From Cellvibrionales bacterium (lineage in GTDB: Bacteria; Pseudomonadota; Gammaproteobacteria; Pseudomonadales; JAHEGP01), in NCBI GenBank assembly GCA_024645065.1, contig JAHEGP010000172.1, positions 1 through 6,903 of the forward strand: a stretch of 6,903 bases of DNA, in the 5' to 3' direction. How positions within the stretch are numbered: position 1 is the stretch's first letter; every line of letters starts with the position of its first letter. A program made the position numbers and the translations under genes. The notes under the pieces are model-generated. The model was not told the DNA's origin, made no database searches, and worked only from the letters and a program-made list of their open reading frames with translations. Shown here piece by piece: positions 1 through 4,566 of the stretch.

Positions 1-309
1 GTAGTTGACCTGGCAAAAGGCCACCTGCGGGCTCTGGACAAGATTCGGGATAATCCGGGTGTCGTCCCCTACAACCTCGGGACCGGCCGCGGCTATTCCG
101 TGCTGGAAATGATTGCCGGATTTGAGCGGATCAGCGGTCGCAGCATACCCTATGAAATTGTTGCACGTCGACCGGGCGATATTGCCGAGTGTTACGCTGA
201 TCCAGCTACCGCCGCAAACGAGCTGCGATGGCGAGCGGAGTTCGATCTCGAGAGAATGCTGGAAGACAGCTGGCGCTGGCAAAGCCAAAACCCTGCCGGC
301 TATCGCTGA
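1..309 (+). CDS. galE: UDP-glucose 4-epimerase, C-terminal part (5' end outside window)
   Basis: GalE interconverts UDP-glucose and UDP-galactose in the cytoplasm, using a tightly bound NAD; it serves galactose use and sugar supply for surface polysaccharides. Only the last 102 codons are visible, open from base 1 and ending at TGA 307-309. The fragment reads VVDLAKGHLRAL, then YNLGTGRGYSVLEM, RRPGDIAECYADP and ends in SWRWQSQNPAGYR. These match the C-terminal substrate-binding part of E. coli GalE (VMDLADGH, YNLGAGVGNSVLD, RREGD, WHWQSRHPQGY) as I recall it. The full protein is usually about 335-340 residues, so roughly 235 are missing upstream. The NAD-binding Rossmann fold and the catalytic Tyr-X3-Lys are outside the window, so activity cannot be judged. 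It is the only + strand gene and converges on the - strand genes. A close relative such as another NDP-sugar epimerase is possible but less likely. Confidence 0.95.
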   Translation, partial: VVDLAKGHLRALDKIRDNPGVVPYNLGTGRGYSVLEMIAGFERISGRSIPYEIVARRPGDIAECYADPATAANELRWRAEFDLERMLEDSWRWQSQNPAGYR

Positions 310-355
310 GAGGGGCAAGTCAGTGCCGCGGGCCTCGCCCCGGTGCTCGGCGTAG

Positions 356-410
356 ATGTAACATCATGTATTACATGTAACCGTTTGATATATAAGAATA
401 TATATATTCT
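356..410. repeat. AT-rich cluster of short palindromes
   Basis: Within otherwise GC-rich DNA this stretch holds several perfect inverted repeats. CATGTA-T-TACATG lies at 365-377, TTACATGTAA at 371-380 and the 16-bp palindrome AGAATATATATATTCT at 395-410. ATGTAA also recurs as a direct repeat at 356-361 and 375-380. No reading frame of note crosses it. It could be a regulator-binding or DNA-bending region, a weak termination region after galE, or the upstream part of a promoter; nothing in the sequence decides among these. Confidence 0.5.
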
Positions 411-415
411 ATAAT
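385..415 (+). promoter_or_regulatory. candidate sigma70 promoter in the AT-rich patch
   Basis: TTGATA at 385-390 (5 of 6 to the -35 consensus) is followed after 19 bases by a perfect TATAAT at 410-415. The spacer is longer than the usual 16-18, and AT-rich DNA produces such matches by chance, so this is tentative. If used, transcription would begin near 422 and meet the hairpin at 471-497. No open frame follows, so the product would be a short untranslated RNA. Confidence 0.25.
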
Positions 416-465
416 TTACATTAATAGAGTGTATGGTGGGAGTAACGAGCTGAGGTTCGGGGCAA

Positions 466-497
466 TAAAAAAGGCTTTACTGCTCCAGTAAAGCCTT
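466..497 (-). terminator. intrinsic terminator of the trpD2 / small-gene end
   Basis: AAGGCTTTACTG (471-482) and CAGTAAAGCCTT (486-497) form a perfect 12-bp stem closed by a CTC loop. The run of A at 467-472 becomes a T tract immediately after the stem when read on the - strand, the standard rho-independent layout. It sits about 40 bases past the stop of the 58-codon gene. The + strand side has only an interrupted T tail (TTTATGCTTT), so it may also stop galE transcripts, less efficiently. Confidence 0.88.
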
Positions 498-536
498 CAG
501 TTTATGCTTTAACCTATTGGTAAGTATTAAGTTTTT

Positions 537-713
537 CTAGCGGTAACTGCATTGCTGGCGAATGTATTTCGCCAGTGCCCAGTAGGCTTGCTGCTTGTCG
601 ATAAAGGGGCCCCGTTCGGTTTCTTCGCGGGTATGAAAATACCACTGGGTTTTTTTCTTGTAGACCCTTTCTTTGCTGCGGGGCGACTGTAGTTGTAGGT
701 TTGCGTGTGCCAA
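537..713 (-). CDS. small protein resembling DUF6316, TTG start
   Basis: This is a 58-residue frame ending in TAG (539-537). Its core reads ERVYKKKTQWYFHTREE, then GPFIDKQQAYWALAKYIRQ. The pattern Arg-hydrophobic-X3-X-WYF-TRE, then GPF, then an Ala/Tyr-rich amphipathic helix, is what I recall for DUF6316, a short family of unknown function in Pseudomonas-like bacteria. There is no ATG in frame before the upstream TGA. TTG at 713-711 is chosen because GAAGG (complement of 723-727) sits 9 bases before it. The first 13 or so residues (MAHANLQLQSPRS) do not resemble the family and may be poorly conserved. No signal peptide or membrane segment is seen, so it is probably cytosolic. It lies 71 bases after the trpD2-like gene, has a candidate promoter of its own and is followed by the strong terminator. 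An overlapping 86-codon frame at 514-774 lacks these motifs and is taken as a shadow. Function is unknown. Confidence 0.6.
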   Translation of the reverse strand: MAHANLQLQSPRSKERVYKKKTQWYFHTREETERGPFIDKQQAYWALAKYIRQQCSYR

Positions 714-722
714 GTGAGGATG

Positions 723-727
723 CCTTC
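723..727 (-). promoter_or_regulatory. ribosome binding site deciding the TTG start
   Basis: The - strand reads GAAGG here, 9 bases before TTG at 713-711. It is the only Shine-Dalgarno-like site in the short upstream stretch that follows the in-frame TGA, and it is the main reason for accepting a TTG start for the 58-codon gene. Confidence 0.5.
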
Positions 728-745
728 AAGGTTTGCTTAGATTTT

Positions 746-774
746 ATAGTAGCGCCGCTATTTGTTGGCGGCAA
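746..774 (-). promoter_or_regulatory. candidate sigma70 promoter for the 58-codon gene
   Basis: On the - strand TTGCCG (complement of 769-774) and TACTAT (complement of 746-751) are separated by exactly 17 bases. Each matches 4 of 6 consensus positions. The same -10 hexamer is used in the better promoter before yccA. The start point would be near 740, giving a leader of about 26 bases that includes the GAAGG site. The spacer contains a GCCGC/GCGGC inverted repeat (754-758 with 768-772). Confidence 0.35.
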
Positions 775-784
775 AACTCAAACC

Positions 785-1786
785 TCACAGGCGTGAACGG
801 TTTCTCGATTCCCAGATATTTTTTGCCTTAGCAAAGGCGTTAGTCCCGTCGAGTTCTGGGTCGAGGGTTTGCGCAGCAATCGCGAGTGTGCCAATGATTG
901 CCTGGTAGCCATATTCATTAAATTCTATATCTTTCCATAGCTTAAGAAGAGGTTCTAAGGTTGGCTGTGAAGTTCTGTCTCCGCGGCCTGCCAGCAAGCG
1001 TGGCCAGGTGGTTTGTTGCAGGTGGCCCGCATGCACGCGTAACACCTGGCAACTGGCATCGGGTTTGCGTTCGATTTCGCCGCCTTCCCCCTTGAAAACC
1101 GCGGCTGCAGGCTGGCCGAGCAGCAGCAATGTCTGTTGCTGGATCTCGGCGTAGCGAGGGTGAAAAATGCTGTGAATGCTGGCCTTTGCGCAGGTTGGGT
1201 TGAGCAATCTGGCCATGCTGTTCGCCACCGAGCGCAGCCCAAGCAGCGGCTTCAATTGCAGCAATTGCTGCATCAGTGGCGAAAAGCAGGCGATCGGCAT
1301 AAAGGCAAAATGTTCCCTGTCCAGGCTGCTCGCTGCCTGTTCCCAGCTGGTGCAAATGCCAACCTTGAGTTGTTGCAGGGCGCTTTCGGTATATAGCCTT
1401 CCCGGCGTGTGGCCGCTGGTTCCGTGCATAAAGACGCGAACGCCGTTGTCGGCCAGTGCAAGGGCAGCGAGCAGAAACCAGGGGTGATGCTGCCTTTTGC
1501 CGGCATAAGACGACCAATCGAGCTCGGCCATGACTTGCCCGACGGGAGGGGCGCTGCATTCGCGAACCGCAGTGACGAAGCCGGCAAGCTCCTCCGGGCT
1601 TTCCTCCTTGACTCGCAATAGCATGAGAAAGGCGCCCAGTTGCATCGGGTCAACCTGGTCCCGGGTGATCATCCGCATGGCGGTATAGGCTTCATCAAAA
1701 TCAAGCGATCGCGTGCCGGTTTTGCCGCGGCCCAGAACGCGTATGAATTGGGAGAAGGGATGCTGTTCTTGAGTTGATGTTGACAT
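785..1786 (-). CDS. TrpD2/YbiB-type glycosyltransferase-family protein
   Basis: This 333-residue protein has the fold family of anthranilate phosphoribosyltransferase (TrpD) but belongs to the YbiB/TrpD2 branch. E. coli YbiB is about 320 residues, binds nucleic acid and is not a tryptophan-synthesis enzyme. The N-terminal helical domain (about 10-78) includes VDPMQLGAFLMLLRVKEESPEE. The usual TrpD PRPP loop, GTGGD, is replaced at 121-127 by HGTSGHT, so ordinary PRPP catalysis is unlikely. LRSVANSMARLLNP (184-197) matches the family's GxRNSAHTLAKL segment, and FKGEGGEIERKP (231-242) matches its GxEGEVYANP segment. ATG 1786-1784 is the first good start, although no strong Shine-Dalgarno precedes it. 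It lies 53 bases after tusE with no terminator between, so it is probably the last long gene of the tus transcript. I recall the same neighbour in Pseudomonas. Its role beside tRNA thiolation genes is not known; an RNA-linked role is inference. Confidence 0.88.
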   Translation of the reverse strand: MSTSTQEQHPFSQFIRVLGRGKTGTRSLDFDEAYTAMRMITRDQVDPMQLGAFLMLLRVKEESPEELAGFVTAVRECSAPPVGQVMAELDWSSYAGKRQHHPWFLLAALALADNGVRVFMHGTSGHTPGRLYTESALQQLKVGICTSWEQAASSLDREHFAFMPIACFSPLMQQLLQLKPLLGLRSVANSMARLLNPTCAKASIHSIFHPRYAEIQQQTLLLLGQPAAAVFKGEGGEIERKPDASCQVLRVHAGHLQQTTWPRLLAGRGDRTSQPTLEPLLKLWKDIEFNEYGYQAIIGTLAIAAQTLDPELDGTNAFAKAKNIWESRNRSRL

Positions 1787-1839
1787 AATGTCGCCAGCTT
1801 ATTGATAAATGGTGAAAAAGATACCTGAAGTCATTTCTA

Positions 1840-2157
1840 CTAGAGACAATTGTCGGGCTTCGGCAGGCCGGCGATTTTACTGATTCGCCTGGCGGGGCTG
1901 TCCGGAAACAGGCTCATCAGGTAGATGCTGTTTCCCTTGTCGGCGCCGAGATTTACCCGGAGATACTTGACCAGCGGGCGCATGGCTGGAGACAGTTTGT
2001 AATCGTGATAGAACTGCCGGGTAAGCCTGATTAGCTCCCAATGGGCAGGGGTGAGGGCAATGCCCTCTGCCAGGGCCAGTTGTTCTGCAACCTTTGGGTT
2101 CCAGTCTGCAAGGTTTTGCAGGTAACCTTCACTGTCGAGCGGGATGCTGGTGAGCAT
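1840..2157 (-). CDS. tusE: sulfur carrier protein TusE
   Basis: TusE accepts persulfide sulfur from the TusBCD complex and passes it to MnmA for 2-thiolation of wobble uridine in tRNA-Lys, -Glu and -Gln. The protein is 105 residues, close to the 109 of E. coli TusE. Family marks are EGYLQNLADWN (10-20), EGIALTPAHWELI (31-43), FYHDYKLSPAMRPLVK (49-64), KGNSIYLMSLFP (74-85) and the C-terminal arm KIAGLPKPDNCL. The acceptor Cys104 is penultimate. The position 11 residues earlier, where the related DsrC has its second Cys, is Ser93, so this is the TusE form and not a sulfite-reductase partner. The start is ATG 2157-2155, one base after the tusB stop; a longer frame reaching 2355 only overlaps tusB and adds sequence unlike the family. 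No clear Shine-Dalgarno is seen, which suggests translational coupling to tusB. Confidence 0.95.
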   Translation of the reverse strand: MLTSIPLDSEGYLQNLADWNPKVAEQLALAEGIALTPAHWELIRLTRQFYHDYKLSPAMRPLVKYLRVNLGADKGNSIYLMSLFPDSPARRISKIAGLPKPDNCL

Positions 2158-2158
2158 A

Positions 2159-2455
2159 CTAAAACCAACTCTGGACCTTGTCGCAATGGCAGCACAGATC
2201 AACCAGGGCAGGGTAGTCGATGAGTTCCAGCTCGGCTGATTGCTTGCCCAGAAGCCCGCGCACCAGCAGGTCGGGTTCAAGCGCGACCACGCGATGGCAA
2301 GCTGATGACTGCAGGCTTGACCAGGCGACGGAGCCGTGCACCCCATTGCAAACACCGTCCTCCAGCAACACGATGATGTCGCCCTTGGCGGCGAAGCGCA
2401 GGCATAGCTGCAGTGCCTGATGGGGCGCCGCTTTGTTGACGGTGTGGAGAATCAT
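2159..2455 (-). CDS. tusB: sulfur relay protein TusB (DsrH-like)
   Basis: TusB is the smallest subunit of the cytoplasmic TusBCD heterohexamer that relays sulfur from TusA to TusE. The frame gives 98 residues (E. coli TusB has 95). It begins MILHTVNKAA and shows DIIVLLEDGVCNGV (26-39), then LEPDLLVRGLLG and ELIDYPALVDL, which match the E. coli segments LLLLQDGVTAAV, LNEDLIARGLTG and ILIDYTDFVRL. Cys18 sits close to the position of the conserved Cys20 of DsrH proteins. Three bases separate it from the tusC stop and one base separates it from tusE. No strong Shine-Dalgarno is present, so coupling to tusC is likely. Confidence 0.92.
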   Translation of the reverse strand: MILHTVNKAAPHQALQLCLRFAAKGDIIVLLEDGVCNGVHGSVAWSSLQSSACHRVVALEPDLLVRGLLGKQSAELELIDYPALVDLCCHCDKVQSWF

Positions 2456-2458
2456 GCT

Positions 2459-2818
2459 TTAAAAACTCAGGATTCTTGCGCAGTTTGCCAGCAGTTCAGT
2501 GGCCTCTTTGGCGCCAACAATTTTGCTCCCCGGCACCAGTTCAGCCGATGCCAGGCCTCGCTCCTGCAATGACTGTTGGTCGACCAATACGGCATTCACA
2601 TCATACAGTGGCAGGGCCGCCAGACTGTCACTCAAAGGTTTGCCGTGAGCGGTGAAATCGCCCTGCCCCGGAAGCAACTGGTAGACGCCGTCACCACAGA
2701 ACAACACGCTGAGTTGCTGGCCAAAGAGGGCGGTGGCAAGGATGGCGTCGAGCGCCTCACGCGCGTTAACCTGGCGGGAGGGGGGATAGGTGCAGATTGC
2801 CAGTACGTGCTGCGTCAT
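2459..2818 (-). CDS. tusC: sulfur relay protein TusC (DsrF-like)
   Basis: TusC is a structural subunit of TusBCD. From ATG 2818-2816 it is 119 residues, the same length as E. coli TusC. It carries EALDAILATALF (21-32), LFCGDGVYQLLPGQ (39-52), LYDVNAVLVD (71-80) and LQERGL (84-89). These line up with E. coli REGLDALLATSAL, FFIADGVFQLLPGQ, LYDIEQCWV and LRERGL. A TTG four codons upstream (2830-2828) would overlap tusD by 11 bases; the ATG is preferred on family length and because it lies one base after the tusD stop. C-terminal Cys113 is not a known relay residue. Confidence 0.93.
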   Translation of the reverse strand: MTQHVLAICTYPPSRQVNAREALDAILATALFGQQLSVLFCGDGVYQLLPGQGDFTAHGKPLSDSLAALPLYDVNAVLVDQQSLQERGLASAELVPGSKIVGAKEATELLANCARILSF

Positions 2819-2819
2819 G

Positions 2820-3209
2820 TCAGTCGCCAAAGCTTATACAGCGATCGGCCACAAGCAGGCCGTCGGCATATTGACCCAGGCCGGATAGCTCGAAGCCCGG
2901 TGCCAGGCTGGGACTGCTGTCGTAGCGCTTGGCCTCGGCGCGGTCAAATACGCCGCGGCGCTTGGCCGCCGATATACATACCACCAGGTCCAGCTTTTCA
3001 CGCTGTTCCAGCTCGGACCACAATTCGCTCAAATTACTTTCATCCTGGGGTGGACGTCCATTGTGGGCGCCATTGTATATACCGTCGTGGTAAAAAAACA
3101 CCCGATAAATGCTGTGGCCGGCAGCCAGAGCAGAGCAGGCGAAACGGTAGGCGCTCCATGCGCCCTGGCCCCGCTGAGGTGCGCCGTATACGACGATAAA
3201 AAATTGCAT
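2820..3209 (-). CDS. tusD: sulfurtransferase subunit TusD (DsrE-like)
   Basis: TusD is the subunit of TusBCD that carries the sulfur-accepting cysteine. The 129-residue protein is one longer than E. coli TusD. It starts MQFFIVVYGAPQRGQGAWSA and has RVFFYHDGIYNGA (36-48), matching the E. coli SVFFYREGVYNAN. The active cysteine is Cys78 in LVVCISAAKRRGVFD, at the same number as in E. coli (NICVAAALRRGVVD). FELSGLGQYADGLLVADRCISF closes the protein as in the family. ATG 3209-3207 is the only sensible start; no strong Shine-Dalgarno is visible. It is the first gene of the tusDCBE run, and any operon promoter should lie in the 210 bases before it. Confidence 0.95.
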   Translation of the reverse strand: MQFFIVVYGAPQRGQGAWSAYRFACSALAAGHSIYRVFFYHDGIYNGAHNGRPPQDESNLSELWSELEQREKLDLVVCISAAKRRGVFDRAEAKRYDSSPSLAPGFELSGLGQYADGLLVADRCISFGD

Positions 3210-3275
3210 AGGGGTCGTGAAACTCGTTTAGTTTGGGTAAGCCGCCTTACACATGGATCACGCTGCCGAGCGCCA

Positions 3276-3290
3276 TCGGTAAAATACCGA
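3276..3290. promoter_or_regulatory. inverted repeat upstream of tusD
   Basis: TCGGTA-AAA-TACCGA is a perfect 6-3-6 inverted repeat about 67 bases before the tusD ATG, in the only gap that can hold the operon's promoter. A shorter one, GTAAG-CCGC-CTTAC, lies at 3237-3250. I could not find a convincing -35/-10 pair with normal spacing here. Either repeat may be an operator or a weak leader hairpin, or may be chance. Confidence 0.3.
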
Positions 3291-3368
3291 ATTCAGCCAG
3301 TAATGCCCGGTGACCTCGTAAAAATGCCGGCGTGGCGTCTGCGGGGTGCGTCGACCTCGCCAGCAGAA

Positions 3369-3395
3369 TAAAAAATCCCCGCTCGCGGCGGGGAT
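3369..3395 (-). terminator. intrinsic terminator of yccA
   Basis: ATCCCCGC (3375-3382) and GCGGGGAT (3388-3395) form an 8-bp GC-rich stem around the loop TCGCG. On the - strand it is followed directly by a T tract (complement of the A run 3370-3375). It begins about 25 bases after the yccA stop, so yccA and tusD should be separate transcription units unless there is read-through. Confidence 0.9.
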
Positions 3396-3419
3396 GATGG
3401 GGTTTGCCTTCGGACCCGC

Positions 3420-4088
3420 TTATTCGTCCATTATGCCCAGCAGAGCGAGCAGGTTAACGAAAATGTTGTAGATGCTCAGGTACAGCCCGACGGTCGCCCG
3501 GATATAATTGGTTTCTCCGCCGTGGATGATATTGCTGGTGTCGAACAGTATCAGGCCGGACATGATCAGCACGATCGCCGCTGAGGTCGCCAGATACAAT
3601 CCCGGCATGGCGAGGAAAATGTTGGCGATACTCGCAAGCACTGCGACAACCAGGCCGACCAGCAGAAAACCTCCCATGAACGAGAAGTCCTTGCGCGTTA
3701 CCAGGGCGTAGCCGGACAGGGTGAAAAAGATGATAGCGGTTCCGCCCATGGCCTGGAAGACCAGCTGCGGGCCGTTGGGCATCGACAGATAGTAACTCAA
3801 CATCGGCCCCAGCGAGGCCCCGAGCAGGCCGGTGAAGGCGAACACCCACACCAGACCTTTCGCACTGTCGGCATTGCGATGCACCATGAACATGGCGCCG
3901 AAAGCCGCCAGCATACATACCAGCGAAGCTCCCCTGCCAATACCCACTGCCATCGCAGCCGCGGCTGTCAGCGCGCTGAAAGCGAGGGTCAAGCCCAGCA
4001 GCATGTAGGTGTTTTTAAGAACATTGTTGATCTCAACAGCGGGCCTCGCGGCTGCGACGCTGTTGGACATCAAGCGTTTGTCCTGCAT
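3420..4088 (-). CDS. yccA: Bax inhibitor-1/YccA family inner membrane protein
   Basis: This 222-residue protein is mostly hydrophobic, with about seven membrane segments starting near residue 25 after a polar N-terminal tail. It belongs to the BI-1/YccA (UPF0005, TMBIM-like) family; E. coli YccA (219 residues) is a substrate and modulator of the FtsH-HflKC protease and protects jammed SecY. Recognisable parts are NTYMLLGLTLAFSALTA (26-42), LSGYALVTRKDFSFMGGFL (124-142) and SGLILFDTSNIIHGGETNYI (177-196), followed by RATVGLYLSIYNIFVNLL. Asp183 matches the first Asp of the pH-sensing pair in Bacillus YetJ. The second is Ser205 here, as in the YccA branch, so YetJ-type calcium gating should not be assumed. 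The start ATG 4088-4086 has GGAGG six bases before it (complement of 4095-4099), which outranks the internal Met7. It has its own promoter and terminator. I recall the yccA-tusDCBE order from Pseudomonas. Confidence 0.93.
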   Translation of the reverse strand: MQDKRLMSNSVAAARPAVEINNVLKNTYMLLGLTLAFSALTAAAAMAVGIGRGASLVCMLAAFGAMFMVHRNADSAKGLVWVFAFTGLLGASLGPMLSYYLSMPNGPQLVFQAMGGTAIIFFTLSGYALVTRKDFSFMGGFLLVGLVVAVLASIANIFLAMPGLYLATSAAIVLIMSGLILFDTSNIIHGGETNYIRATVGLYLSIYNIFVNLLALLGIMDE

Positions 4089-4144
4089 TGTGTTCCTCCG
4101 TAAATTACCAGTCGTTCGGTCAGTAAGTACACTGCCACGCCCTA

Positions 4145-4173
4145 ATAGTATGGGCGCACCTGTTCGCTTTCAA
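4145..4173 (-). promoter_or_regulatory. yccA: sigma70 promoter of yccA
   Basis: On the - strand TTGAAA (complement of 4168-4173, 5 of 6 to consensus) and TACTAT (complement of 4145-4150, 4 of 6) are separated by exactly 17 bases. The start point should be near 4138, giving a leader of about 50 bases with GGAGG just before the yccA ATG. This is the best promoter in the window. Confidence 0.7.
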
Positions 4174-4371
4174 GCAGAATCGGAATGCCGGAAGTGATCG
4201 CTGCAGTTTCGACCCATCACTTTTTCCGCATCACGGCCTGGTTATACCCCGCCGCTGCACCCGGCGTCACCCCAACACACCGATTTCCGTCATAAACTTT
4301 TACGCAGCATCAGTTCGATTGGACGTATAAAAAGCACACAAGCCATCGATGGGTCGCAACGGTTTCCCGGG
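4174..4371. other. non-coding stretch upstream of the yccA promoter
   Basis: This forms the first part of the 478-base gap between dctP and yccA. Short frames here have no family-like sequence. The perfect palindrome CCATCGATGG at 4343-4352 is followed on the - strand by a T tract (complement of 4329-4333), but its stem is only three pairs with a tetraloop, too weak for a convincing terminator. I see no RNA gene in it. Confidence 0.6.
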
Positions 4372-4538
4372 CCCCGCCGCAACCGAAAGGGGGGGGTCAA
4401 TGGGGCGCACCATACAGGTGCATCCCAATGGGGTGTTCCCCGGAGCAGCCTGACGTGCACTTGGGGGTCCACCGCTCAACCGGGCGCGGCAAGCCCGGAC
4501 GCTCACTCTTCCCGCCGCAACCCCAAGGGACCGGGTCA
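4372..4538. repeat. folded GC-rich gap with a diverged direct repeat, after dctP
   Basis: Two related 28-base segments, 4372-4399 and 4511-4538, share CCCGCCGCAACC, then an A/G-rich stretch, then GGGTCA at the end. Between them lie several hairpins. TGGGG-C-GCACC pairs with GGTGC-A-TCCCA (4401-4427, one internal mismatch and one G-T pair). GGGG/CCCC forms 4430-4441. CCGGGC/GCCCGG (4480-4485 with 4493-4498) is nested inside CTTGGGG/CCCCAAG (4460-4466 with 4521-4527). There is also a run of eight G (4389-4396). No T tract follows any of these on the - strand, so none is a standard terminator, although together they may protect or end the dctP message. A REP-type repeat or a structured RNA are alternatives. 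Frames across it code for nothing recognisable. Confidence 0.45.
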
Positions 4539-4566
4539 GGTGCGTTTGTCGACTTGTCGGCTGGGC

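Noticed and set aside
754..772. GCCGC/GCGGC hairpin after the trpD2-like gene as a terminator
   Set aside because: The stem is only five pairs with a nine-base loop and no T tract on either strand; it lies inside the spacer of a candidate promoter.
514..774. 86-codon ATG frame on the - strand
   Set aside because: It overlaps the 58-codon frame that has family-like motifs and a ribosome site; its own sequence has no recognisable motif and an unlikely composition.
942..1653. Long overlapping frames inside the trpD2-like gene on both strands
   Set aside because: They are shadows of the 333-residue gene: Arg/Cys/His-rich translations with no motifs.
1840..2355. 171-codon version of tusE
   Set aside because: The extra 66 N-terminal residues overlap tusB and look like out-of-frame translation; the 105-residue form from 2157 fits the family length and start.
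2819..2830. TTG start extending tusC by four codons
   Set aside because: The ATG at 2818 gives the E. coli length of 119 residues and lies one base after the tusD stop; no ribosome site favours the TTG.
1840..3209. DsrEFH-DsrC dissimilatory sulfur-oxidation cluster
   Set aside because: The TusE-like protein has only one C-terminal Cys and the order and lengths match E. coli tusDCBE; no other dsr gene is nearby.
4290..4506. Short - strand frames of 60 and 68 codons in the dctP-yccA gap
   Set aside because: They run over GC-rich hairpins and a G8 run, have low-complexity translations, no ribosome site and no family resemblance.
4372..4538. Cobalamin-type riboswitch suggested by the CCGCAACC motif
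   Set aside because: The other conserved boxes are not present in order, and the element lies after dctP and far from the yccA start, behind the yccA promoter.
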